Below, piece by piece: positions 1 through 6,704 of a stretch of 14,363 bases of DNA. Each line of letters opens with the position of its first letter. The first letter of the stretch is position 1. Source of the DNA: CAYLXN01 sp964586855 (lineage in GTDB: Bacteria; Patescibacteriota; Saccharimonadia; Saccharimonadales; Saccharimonadaceae); assembly GCA_964586855.1 (NCBI GenBank), contig CAZPHO010000017.1, positions 1 to 14,363 on the forward strand, given 5' to 3'. The position numbers were made by a program, and so were the translations under genes. The notes under the pieces are model-generated. The model saw only the letters and a program-made list of their open reading frames with translations. It ran no database searches and was not told where the DNA came from.

Positions 1-18
1 AAAACTTGTATTTTTAGC

Positions 19-24
19 TAAAAT
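19..24 (+). promoter_or_regulatory. Candidate -10 box (TAAAAT) for the MscS gene
   Basis: The -10-like TAAAAT lies 8 bases before the ATG at 33, so transcription would begin at or beside the start codon. No -35 element can be judged because the window edge cuts the region. The same close arrangement recurs at three other genes in this window. Confidence 0.4.
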
Positions 25-32
25 TAAGCATA

Positions 33-866
33 ATGACTATTATGGAATTTGAAACCATCCTCAATAGTCCGTATTTTTTCGTGGTGATTTATATTTTAAT
101 CGCCATAGTGCTGAGTTTCTTGGTCAAACAACTATCAATCCAAGTGCTGGAGCAGTTTGTTAAGCACAATCCGAAAATCAAACCCAACGATTATGAAAAA
201 TATGTCGACACTCTGTCTGGCCTAACTTCAACCATCGCCTACGTTATCATCTGGGTAACCATGGCGGCTTTCATTTTAAGAACACTACGGATCAACATCA
301 GTGGGATGCTAGCAGGCGCTGGCGTGTTTGGTGCAGCTTTGGCGCTGGTGGCTCAAGACACGATTCGCGACATTATGGCTGGGTTGTTTATTATCACCGA
401 AAATCAATATCGAGTGGGAGATATCATTGCTCTGCGAGTCGGCACGCACGTCATCAAAGGCTCCGTCGAGTCGTTGACTTTGCGCGTCACCAAACTTCGT
501 GATCTCGATGGTAAATTGCACATTATCCGCAATAATATTCCGACCGCCATCACCAACAGCACGCTTGGCCACGCCAACGTTAATCTTGACATTATTGTCC
601 CCTACGACTCTGATATCGAGCAAATTGAGCAACTGGTTAATCAAATTGGTGATAATATGGCCACAAAATCACCCTGGAAAAATGCTATCATTGAGCCAAT
701 TCATTTCTTAAGAATTGACGATTTTTCGACTGATGGCGTGGTGGTCAAGGTTTTTGGCCGGGTCCTGCCGGCTATGCAGTGGGATGTGGCTGGTGAATTC
801 CGGCGCTGCTTGAAACGTGAATTTGAAGCTAATAATATCAAATTTTCAACTGAGTCTAGCGATTAA
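33..866 (+). CDS. mscS: MscS-family mechanosensitive ion channel
   Basis: Predicted small-conductance mechanosensitive channel of the cell membrane, which opens under membrane tension to release solutes during hypo-osmotic shock. Visible are a first membrane segment (about residues 13-32), a second (66-83) and the typical Gly/Ala-rich pore helix at about 91-122, with GMLAGAGVFGAALALVAQD followed by IRDIMAG. The beta domain follows with YRVGDII (126-132) and a DGKLHIIRNNIP stretch (159-170), the usual upper vestibule signature. At 277 aa it matches the compact MscS size (E. coli MscS is 286 aa). There is no Shine-Dalgarno sequence. A TAAAAT box ends 8 bases before this ATG, which favours the start at 33 over the ATG at 42 and suggests leaderless translation. 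The next gene starts 26 bases downstream on the same strand. Confidence 0.93.
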   Translation: MTIMEFETILNSPYFFVVIYILIAIVLSFLVKQLSIQVLEQFVKHNPKIKPNDYEKYVDTLSGLTSTIAYVIIWVTMAAFILRTLRINISGMLAGAGVFGAALALVAQDTIRDIMAGLFIITENQYRVGDIIALRVGTHVIKGSVESLTLRVTKLRDLDGKLHIIRNNIPTAITNSTLGHANVNLDIIVPYDSDIEQIEQLVNQIGDNMATKSPWKNAIIEPIHFLRIDDFSTDGVVVKVFGRVLPAMQWDVAGEFRRCLKREFEANNIKFSTESSD

Positions 867-876
867 GCTCAATTTC

Positions 877-885
877 TGTTTTAAT
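877..885 (+). promoter_or_regulatory. Candidate extended -10 promoter for pepF
   Basis: TG-T-TTTAAT reads as an extended -10 element ending 7 bases before the ATG at 893. There is no clear -35. If used, the pepF mRNA would be leaderless, which would explain the missing Shine-Dalgarno sequence. Read-through from the channel gene is an alternative. Confidence 0.35.
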
Positions 886-892
886 AAGTAAC

Positions 893-2674
893 ATGAATAA
901 ATTACCAACCCGCCAGCAAGTGTCGGTGTCTGATAAATGGGATGTTGAAAGTCTATACAGCTCCGACCAAGCTTGGGAGCGTGACTTCGACCAAGCCACG
1001 GCTAACTTGTCGCAAATTACTAAATTTAAAAACAAGATTAACACTGCGGCTAGCTTAAAATCTAGTCTTGAGGTTTATTTTGATTGGTTGCGACAGATCG
1101 AAAAAATCTATGTCTATGCGCATCTAAAACTCGACGAAGACACAACCAACGCCAACTACCAAGATTTTCACACTCGAGCTAAAAATCTGCACGTCAAGTT
1201 CATGGAGCAGGCGAGCTTCCTCCAGCCAGAAATCATTAAACTCGGGCCAGCTAAGATTAAGAACTGGCTAGCCGACGACTCAACTGGGCTCAAATCTTAC
1301 CGTAAAACCCTACTCGATTTGATTGACGAGGCGAAGCATTTATTGTCTGATAGGGAAATGGAATTGCTAGCTGGCGCTAGCAGTTTCGGTCACGCTCCAG
1401 CTACCATTTTTTCAGTCTTTAGTGACGCCGACTTAAAATTTCCAACTATTAACAACGACAAAGGACAGCCTGAAACTTTGACCGCCAGCAACTTCATCAC
1501 TTTTATGCAATCCAACCAGCGACCTGTTCGACACCAGGCTTATGAAGCGATGTATCAGACGATAGGGCAGTATCAAAACACTTTGGCGGCAACTCTGCAA
1601 GCTAGCATCCAGCGGACAACTTGGTATGCTCGCAACTTGAAATTTACTTCCAACCGAGCTTACCGCTTATTTGACGCTCGCGTGCCAGAAGCAGTTTATG
1701 ACAATTTAATTCAGACTGTGCACGCCAACCTAAACAGCTTGCACGACTATACTCAATTGCGCAAAACCAAACTAGGCGTCGACCAGCTCTATTTTTATGA
1801 TAATTATTGCCCGCTGGCCGAATTTGATAAAAAGTTTAGTTTTGACGAAGCCAAATCTCTAATCATCGAAGCCTTAAAGCCGATGGGCGAGGACTATCTA
1901 GCGATTTTGCAACAGGCTTTTGATGATGGCTGGATTGATAAGTTCGAAAACGCCAACAAACGTAGCGGTGCTTATTCGTCGGGCTGTTACGACTCCAAAC
2001 CGTTTATTTTGCTGAATTTTAAAGGCAATTTGGAGTCGGTTTTCACGCTAGCGCACGAGTTAGGGCATTCGATTCACTCCTATTATTCCAACTCAAATCA
2101 GCCCTACCACTACGCTGATTATCACATCTTCGTAGCTGAGGTCGCCTCGATTGTCAGTGAAATCTTGCTCATAAAATATTTGATTAAAAAATCAACTAAT
2201 TTAGCTGAAAAACAATTTTTGATAAATTACTTTTTAGATTTCTTTCGCGGCACCGTCTTTCGTCAAACGATGTTCGCTGAGTTTGAGCTGGAGATGAATA
2301 GGCGAGTCGAGGCAGGGGAGTCACTCACCTCTCCTACTATCAATCAATTTTACCAGGAGCTCAACCGTCAGTATTTTGGTCCAGCCATGGAGAGTGATGG
2401 CTTGATTAGCCTGGAATGGGCCCGCATCCCCCATTTCTACAGCCCATTTTATGTCTATCAATACGCAACTGGTTTTGCAGCCGCCACTGCCCTATCTGAG
2501 CAAATTTTAACTGAAGGTGCCTCAGCGGTTGACCGCTACAAACAATTCTTAAAATCTGGCTCATCACAGCATCCGATTAAGCTGCTAAAAACAGCTGGAG
2601 TTGATATGACCTCCCCCGCCCCTGTTCAAACCGCGCTGGATCAGTTCAAAAAGCTACTGGGTGAACTTGATTAG
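893..2674 (+). CDS. pepF: Oligoendopeptidase F (M3 family zinc metallopeptidase)
   Basis: Cytoplasmic zinc metallopeptidase that cleaves short oligopeptides, probably in peptide recycling or nutrition. The zinc-binding HELGH motif is at residues 388-392, in the context FTLAHELGHSIHSYY. The third zinc ligand is probably E416 in VAEVAS, 24 residues after the second histidine, as expected for family M3. The length of 593 aa agrees with PepF (about 600 aa). The N-terminal helical region (about 10-200) and the C-terminal YQYATGFAAATAL region (about 523-535) are typical. There is no signal peptide or membrane segment. The gene ends with TAG, and an in-frame TAA follows 16 codons later. It is 26 bases downstream of the channel gene and converges on dedA with a 4-base gap. 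No Shine-Dalgarno sequence is seen; an extended -10-like element lies just before the ATG. Confidence 0.95.
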   Translation: MNKLPTRQQVSVSDKWDVESLYSSDQAWERDFDQATANLSQITKFKNKINTAASLKSSLEVYFDWLRQIEKIYVYAHLKLDEDTTNANYQDFHTRAKNLHVKFMEQASFLQPEIIKLGPAKIKNWLADDSTGLKSYRKTLLDLIDEAKHLLSDREMELLAGASSFGHAPATIFSVFSDADLKFPTINNDKGQPETLTASNFITFMQSNQRPVRHQAYEAMYQTIGQYQNTLAATLQASIQRTTWYARNLKFTSNRAYRLFDARVPEAVYDNLIQTVHANLNSLHDYTQLRKTKLGVDQLYFYDNYCPLAEFDKKFSFDEAKSLIIEALKPMGEDYLAILQQAFDDGWIDKFENANKRSGAYSSGCYDSKPFILLNFKGNLESVFTLAHELGHSIHSYYSNSNQPYHYADYHIFVAEVASIVSEILLIKYLIKKSTNLAEKQFLINYFLDFFRGTVFRQTMFAEFELEMNRRVEAGESLTSPTINQFYQELNRQYFGPAMESDGLISLEWARIPHFYSPFYVYQYATGFAAATALSEQILTEGASAVDRYKQFLKSGSSQHPIKLLKTAGVDMTSPAPVQTALDQFKKLLGELD

Positions 2675-2678
2675 ATTC

Positions 2679-3305
2679 TTACTTTAATTTTAATTTTGAC
2701 CGATTGTAAAGCAGCTTGCCGATAATCGCCATGACGCCAATTACACCGATAATGGCCACAATTGTTTGATATTGATCGATAAAGTCCACAATCTGATGCC
2801 AATTTTCACCAAATTTTGCGCCCAAAACTACTAGCAGCGTATTCCAGATCAGCGAACCGATAGTGGTGTAGATCAGAAATTGAGTGACATTCATGAAGGT
2901 CATTCCGGCTGGGATCGAAATCAGACTGCGAATAATTGGCACGCAGCGACCGCCCAGCACGGCTAGGGTTTCGTATTTCTCAAAGAATTTGACCGTTTTG
3001 TCGACTTCTTTCTTCTTGAAGCCCAGCCGCTTGACCCATTTCAATTCCAGCCATTTGTCGATTTTTTTGACGTTAATCAGGGTGCCAACTTTGTATAAAA
3101 CCAGTGCTCCGACCACCGAACCAATTGTTGAAGCAATAATCACCCCCAAAACTGATAGTTTTGAATCCTGCAGCGTGGTTGCAAAACCGCCAAATGTCAA
3201 AATAACTTCTGATGGGATTGGCGGGAAAATATTTTCAACCAAAATCAATAAAAAGACGCCAACGTAGCCAAACTGGTTCATGATTTGTGTAATTAATTCT
3301 TCCAT
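2679..3305 (-). CDS. DedA family (VTT/SNARE-associated) membrane protein
   Basis: Integral membrane protein of the DedA family. Members are linked to lipid carrier or phospholipid translocation and membrane homeostasis; the substrate here is unknown. Family motifs seen are ENIFPPIPSE at residues 24-33 and GGRCVPIIRSLISIPAG at 118-134, where the F/GGR..P..R..I...AG pattern is the hallmark. Hydrophobic segments lie at about 15-40, 52-73, 140-163 and 181-200. The C terminus is basic. I chose the ATG at 3305 (208 aa). An upstream in-frame ATG at 3314 lies only 2 bases from a perfect TATAAT and would probably not be fully transcribed. No Shine-Dalgarno sequence is present. The gene converges on pepF, with 4 bases between the stop codons. 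Confidence 0.92.
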   Translation of the reverse strand: MEELITQIMNQFGYVGVFLLILVENIFPPIPSEVILTFGGFATTLQDSKLSVLGVIIASTIGSVVGALVLYKVGTLINVKKIDKWLELKWVKRLGFKKKEVDKTVKFFEKYETLAVLGGRCVPIIRSLISIPAGMTFMNVTQFLIYTTIGSLIWNTLLVVLGAKFGENWHQIVDFIDQYQTIVAIIGVIGVMAIIGKLLYNRSKLKLK

Positions 3306-3316
3306 GTCTGGCATCT

Positions 3317-3322
3317 ATTATA
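3317..3322 (-). promoter_or_regulatory. -10 box (TATAAT) for the DedA gene
   Basis: On the minus strand GCTATAAT is a consensus -10 box. Transcription should begin near 3310, a few bases before the ATG at 3305, so the mRNA would be nearly leaderless. No good -35 is present at 17 bases. The same GCTATAAT string occurs before the DUF1846 gene. Confidence 0.55.
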
Positions 3323-3402
3323 GCAAGCTATTCTGATTTTGGAGCTTGACTATTGCTATCCACAGACCAGATTAATCCGTTTAAGCTTTTTGCATTCTGT
3401 GC

Positions 3403-3425
3403 TAAAATGAAAATGTTTATATAAA
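3403..3425 (+). promoter_or_regulatory. Weak promoter candidates for the surface protein gene
   Basis: Two -10-like boxes, TAAAAT at 3403-3408 and TATAAA at 3420-3425, precede the GTG at 3462. Neither has a convincing -35 element. Either would give a short 5' leader containing the hairpin at 3434-3451 and a Shine-Dalgarno sequence. Confidence 0.3.
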
Positions 3426-3433
3426 ATCATAAG

Positions 3434-3451
3434 TTTCATCTTTTGGTGAAA
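3434..3451 (+). promoter_or_regulatory. Leader hairpin abutting a strong Shine-Dalgarno sequence
   Basis: TTTCATC (3434-3440) and GGTGAAA (3445-3451) can form a 7-bp stem with one T-G wobble and a 4-base TTTT loop. It ends directly at the AGAGGAG Shine-Dalgarno sequence (3451-3457), which is followed by the GTG start at 3462. An ATG at 3460 overlaps the GTG but opens only a 3-codon frame. The hairpin may tune ribosome access; this is inference. Confidence 0.4.
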
Positions 3452-3740
3452 GAGGAGTAATGTGCGAATAACGCAAAATATTAGAAAGCGTCGACTGATG
3501 TTGATGCTGGTTGGGGTGTTTTTTGGCACCTTGGCTTTGTTAGCGCCGCTAGCTCAAGCCCAAGAAGCTTCTCATATCCTGACCGTTAACTGTGGTACTG
3601 GCGGAACTTGCTCTCATCAGACTGGCTCTTATCCAGCAGTCAATCCGTTCACTTTCTCCGCCACAGCCGATACAGGCTACGTGGTCGATACTTTTACAAT
3701 CTACGGTTAGGCTAGTAGCACTTTTTCAGGTTCGCCATCA

Positions 3741-4607
3741 TTGACCGTGCCGTTTGACTTTGATCGAGATGCCACAATTTCTGTTACGTTCAAGGTCAAA
3801 GACCAAGCCACTACTTACAATATTGTCACTGCCTCCATGCCCGACTACGGCAGTAGAGGTTCAATCAGAGCCAATAATGCCACGGGCATGTTCTACTCAG
3901 CCACAGCTGGCAGCCAAATCAATATTACTGTCGAGCCAGTTGACGGCTATCGACTGACTTCGTTGGTTTGGTATCAACTGCATACGCCCGAGGATCGAAA
4001 CGATATTCTAGCCGACCAAACCTTTACCATGCCAGACGCAGCGGTTTGGGTTGAGGCAACGTTTGAGCCAGTTGGCTATACCCTAACCGTTACTTGCGGC
4101 ACTGGCAATGATGGCAGTTGTAGCCACTCCACTGGTGAGCACCCAAATCTGTATGACAAAATTACCTTCGACGCCTTGCCGAGCCGAGGATTCTTGATTG
4201 ACACCATCACCCTAACTGGTCATGGCGAAACTTCAAGTTTCTCTGGCGCTTCATTTTTCACAGCACCAATTGAGATGGATCGTGACATGGAAATTACTGT
4301 GGCTTTCAAGCCTCAACTTGGGCCTGAAACTGATTATGCCCTTTCAATTTATGACCCAATAACGATTGATGGCTTCGATGGCGGCAGAGCATCGTTTGAA
4401 GGCGGGCTTTATACCCGAACCGCCAAAGAAGGCGAAACCATCAAGGTTGTGACTAGTCCAAAAGTTGGTTTTAGGTTAAAGAAGCTAGAATATTTCCGTA
4501 ATGATCTTCCCGACAGCGAACGAATTGACATCACCAGCACCAAATCTTTTGCGATGCCAGCTGGCACAGTTTGGGTGCAGGCAACATTTGAAGTCGACCC
4601 CAATTAA
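3741..4607 (+). CDS. Repeat-bearing middle segment of the broken surface protein
   Basis: This open stretch between the two stops holds the end of repeat A1, then B1, A2 and B2. A repeats carry a Cys pair, NCGTGGTCSH in A1 (encoded before the TAG) and TCGTGNDGSCSH in A2, probably an extracytoplasmic disulfide. They end in similar strings: DRDATISVTFK in A1 and DRDMEITVAFK in A2. B repeats end in TFTMPDAAVWVEATFE and SFAMPAGTVWVQATFE. These resemble divergent InlB B-repeat-like beta domains of surface proteins, by recollection of the family and not a search. The TTG at 3741 lies inside a repeat and has no Shine-Dalgarno sequence, so it is unlikely to be a true start. Confidence 0.6.
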   Translation: MTVPFDFDRDATISVTFKVKDQATTYNIVTASMPDYGSRGSIRANNATGMFYSATAGSQINITVEPVDGYRLTSLVWYQLHTPEDRNDILADQTFTMPDAAVWVEATFEPVGYTLTVTCGTGNDGSCSHSTGEHPNLYDKITFDALPSRGFLIDTITLTGHGETSSFSGASFFTAPIEMDRDMEITVAFKPQLGPETDYALSIYDPITIDGFDGGRASFEGGLYTRTAKEGETIKVVTSPKVGFRLKKLEYFRNDLPDSERIDITSTKSFAMPAGTVWVQATFEVDPN

Positions 4608-4622
4608 AACCCCAAAGCAAAT

Positions 4623-5018
4623 TTGGCTATAATTGGCAAAAAGACCATTTATCAGAACGGAGACATTTATATTAAAGTTCGCGACATTCCTAGTCGATTC
4701 ATCGGCAAACGAGTTGTTTTCTGGCTAAATTCAAATCCGGTTCGTCTTGGCGAAGGCATCGTTACCGTCGATGGCACAGTATCTTTGACTGCCAAGATTC
4801 CTTGTGGTGTTCCGGCTGGAGATCACACCGTAACTGCTGAAATTGATGGCGTTTTACTCGACACTCCTCAAGCCGTCACCATTCTAGAAGCTGCTGAATG
4901 CCCAGCTACCCCCAATACCGGCTTTGGTCAAACCTCTTCAATCGCTCCAGTTGTAGCAAGCCTAACAATGATTTTATTCAGTTTCGGCTTGATTTATTTC
5001 AAGCGACGCTTCGACTAA
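4623..5018 (+). CDS. C-terminal Ig-like and sortase-anchor segment of the broken surface protein
   Basis: In frame with 3462 and separated from B2 by TAA at 4605 and five codons. It encodes one beta-rich domain (KKTIYQNGDIYIKV through HTVTAEIDG), then TPNTG, a hydrophobic span and RRFD. As a separate protein it would have no signal peptide and only a TTG start without a Shine-Dalgarno sequence, so I read it as the C-terminal part of the same protein. The TAA falls in the linker between domains, where it may be a recent substitution. Confidence 0.6.
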   Translation: MAIIGKKTIYQNGDIYIKVRDIPSRFIGKRVVFWLNSNPVRLGEGIVTVDGTVSLTAKIPCGVPAGDHTVTAEIDGVLLDTPQAVTILEAAECPATPNTGFGQTSSIAPVVASLTMILFSFGLIYFKRRFD

Positions 5019-5038
5019 AATTTGGATAAATTCCCTTT

Positions 5039-5077
5039 CAATCTAGACAGCGAATCGAGCTGTCTAGATTGTTTTTT
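5039..5077 (+). terminator. Strong rho-independent terminator after the surface protein gene
   Basis: A perfect 13-bp stem, CAATCTAGACAGC at 5039-5051 with GCTGTCTAGATTG at 5059-5071, has a 7-base loop and is followed by TTTTTT (5072-5077). It lies 20 bases after the last stop of the surface protein and separates it from the next block. Confidence 0.92.
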
Positions 5078-5087
5078 AGCCATCAAA

Positions 5088-5152
5088 TTTTGTGTTGTAT
5101 TTTTAGCAACATTAGCACAAAATAGTGGTATTTATTGAATATATATTATACT
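5088..5152 (+). promoter_or_regulatory. AT-rich promoter region with inverted repeat before the first HHFFFP gene
   Basis: TTTTGTG (5088-5094) and CACAAAA (5116-5122) form a 7-base inverted repeat, with an inner GTTG/CAAC pair, and could be an operator. A -10-like TATACT lies at 5147-5152 in a very AT-rich stretch; no clear -35 is seen. The gene starts at 5200 with Shine-Dalgarno AAGGTG at 5189-5194. Confidence 0.35.
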
Positions 5153-5199
5153 AAAAATATATTTACTGAAATTGCTCTTTAACGATTGAAGGTGATTCT

Positions 5200-5649
5200 A
5201 TGAGCCAAAAAAAGTCCGCCAAAAGCTGCTTTTTTGAGCAAAACTGTCCGCAGCTACCACGACTAGGGCTAGGCGAAGAGACCGACAAGCATCATTTCTT
5301 CTTCCCCCGTTCGCTGTTTGCTGGCAAGCGCTACCTGACGAGCAATGCCCGTCGCATCAAGCACCGAACTTTCTACCAACACCACCACAACTTTCATGCC
5401 TATTTTGATCAGCGCTGCCTAGGCCAAGTCAAGCGCTGTTTTGAGTGTATTTATCAAGCTGCTTCCTGTTACTCAGCCACTCAACCTCTTGCCATTCGGC
5501 GATTTGTCCAATCTGTAAGTCCCCCGCTCATTTACCAATCAGGAGGTGAAACTATGAGCAAGCCAACCACTCGGTCGATCGATAAGCATCAGCTGATTGA
5601 CTGCCCCAAGCACCAGTCCTACAAAGCCAAAAAGCCGCCCAAAGCATAA
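5200..5649 (+). CDS. Cys/His-rich HHFFFP-motif protein, copy 1 (possible HNH-like fold)
   Basis: I do not recognise a named family. Its first 100 residues are clearly paralogous to the protein at 7744-8298. Shared features are CFFExNCPxL (C10, C16), HHFFFPxxLF (31-40), FHxxF (65-69), further cysteines at C73, C80, C83 and C90, and SATQP (92-96). The HH..FP start, a later FH and several CxxC-like cysteines suggest a zinc-stabilised HNH or treble-clef nuclease fold, but this is only an inference. Start ATG 5200 has Shine-Dalgarno AAGGTG. The true C terminus is uncertain. The frame runs on over a strong Shine-Dalgarno sequence (AGGAGG, 5541-5546) and the ATG at 5554 of the next gene. A one-base loss in the CCCCC run near 5521 would instead end it at TGA 5555-5557, giving an ATGA overlap. 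Confidence 0.72.
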   Translation: MSQKKSAKSCFFEQNCPQLPRLGLGEETDKHHFFFPRSLFAGKRYLTSNARRIKHRTFYQHHHNFHAYFDQRCLGQVKRCFECIYQAASCYSATQPLAIRRFVQSVSPPLIYQSGGETMSKPTTRSIDKHQLIDCPKHQSYKAKKPPKA

Positions 5650-6622
5650 TTGCCCGAACTGTCGACAACTTTGGCAAGCCCAGGTTCGTCTAGATCCGAG
5701 TATAATTATCAAATTAATCTCCGATAATTACTGCACTGTTCAGGAGCTAGGCATTACCACTCGCGATATTCGATTCCTCAAAGATCAGGGATACAATATC
5801 GTCACTGTCAAACGTCAAGATGGCCAAATTGCTTACTCACACCTGACCGCCAATGAAAATGCTAGTTTGATATTGTCTGGCAAACCAGCTAAAGGCTGTG
5901 CTGAAACCCACCAATGGGTTGAAATCAGTGATGTTCACATCGGCTGCAAACAATTTGATGAAACTGGCTTTCTACAGTGTCTGACACGAGCCTGGAATGA
6001 AGGCTATCGCCAAGTTCACATTTCGGGCGACCTACTCGATGGCGTCAACGTCTACAAAGGCCAAGAGCACAATTTGCGCTACTCGTCAATTGATTCGCAA
6101 ATTGATTACGCGATCGAACTACTCAGCCAATTTGACTTTACCTACATTGCCATCACTGGCAATCACGAAGCGGCGATTTGTAAAGCTGGCGCGCCTAATC
6201 CCCTGACTACCATTCAAGACCGAATGCCGAACTTCTTCTTTCTCAACACCTACTCGGCAGACTTGGTTATTGGCGGCGTGGTCAAGCGAATGGTCCATAT
6301 TGACGGCGGCACGGCTTATGCTAAAAGTTACAAAGCTCAGACCTACCTGCGCAACATCATCTCGGGCGACGGCACCGACGTGTGGATCAAGGACGTCAAC
6401 TATCGACTACGATTCATTCAAGTCGGCCACCTGCACCATGAGATAATTTTTAGCGATGCCGGAATTCAGTTCACTCATCCGCTAAATTTCCAACTGAGCA
6501 ATGACTTCACTCGACGCAAAGGCTTGGTCGGCTCACAAGGTTGTATTTTGGTCACCACGACCATCAACCACAAAGGCAAAATCACCGAGTACACCCCCAA
6601 AGCTATCAAGCCCACCAGATAA
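5554..6622 (+). CDS. wHTH-metallophosphoesterase with probable frameshift near its start
   Basis: Calcineurin-like metallophosphoesterase; the main frame is open from 5597 to 6622. Counting from TTG 5597, metal-site motifs are DVH (112-114), GDLLDG (144-149), GNHE (188-191), H234 in MVHIDGG and GHLH (277-280), a complete set. Residues about 35-80 look like a winged helix (TVQEL, IRFLKDQGYNI), and HNCPNC (17-22) like part of a zinc knuckle. The best start signal, AGGAGG then ATG at 5554 with 7-base spacing, is in the other frame, which encodes a CPKH motif and ends at 5649. Removing one A from the AAAAA run near 5636 joins both into one protein. TTG 5597 lacks a Shine-Dalgarno sequence. An indel, sequencing error, +1 frameshifting or a coupled 31-codon leader remain possible. 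The substrate is unknown; nucleic acid or nucleotides would suit a wHTH. Confidence 0.85.
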
Positions 6623-6628
6623 CTAACT

Positions 6629-6701
6629 AGAGGAGAGTAAATCATCTCCTCTGAACTTCACCCAAACAAAATATAGACCAATATTAATTAATCAAGAGGA
6701 G
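6629..6701 (+). promoter_or_regulatory. Candidate anti-Shine-Dalgarno switch before the AbrB-PhoU gene
   Basis: AGAGGAGA (6629-6636) pairs perfectly with TCTCCTCT (6645-6652). The same CTCCTCT (6646-6652) is also an exact complement of AGAGGAG (6695-6701), the Shine-Dalgarno sequence of the gene starting at 6705. The two pairings exclude each other, so this could be an on/off translation switch. No T-tract follows the first hairpin, so it is not a normal terminator. Confidence 0.45.
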
Positions 6702-6704
6702 TTT

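Larger units (their letters stand above)
3462..5018 (+). pseudogene. Sortase-type repeat surface protein, broken by two in-frame stops
   Basis: One frame runs from the GTG at 3462 to the TAA at 5016. It is interrupted by TAG at 3708-3710 (codon 83) and TAA at 4605-4607 (codon 382), with no frame change. Read through, it is a 518-residue secreted protein. It has a basic N terminus and hydrophobic signal peptide (about 1-33, probable cleavage after AQA), two A-B repeat pairs (about 35-381), an Ig-like domain (about 388-480), a TPNTG sortase-type motif (483-487), a hydrophobic span (about 493-513) and an RRFD tail. This is the classic layout of a cell-wall-anchored protein. No single fragment has both the secretion signal and the anchor, so the intact gene was surely one unit. 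No sortase gene lies in this window. Decay, consensus error or stop read-through are all possible. Confidence 0.75.

Noticed and set aside
309..644. Open frame on the minus strand inside the MscS gene
   Set aside because: Lies antisense to a well-supported channel gene, has no start signal and no recognisable motif.
2884..3267. 127-codon plus-strand frame opposite DedA
   Set aside because: DedA family motifs on the minus strand are clear; this frame has no start signal or domain.
6629..6652. Intrinsic terminator after the phosphoesterase
   Set aside because: The 8-bp hairpin is good but no T-tract follows; pairing with the downstream Shine-Dalgarno sequence explains it better.
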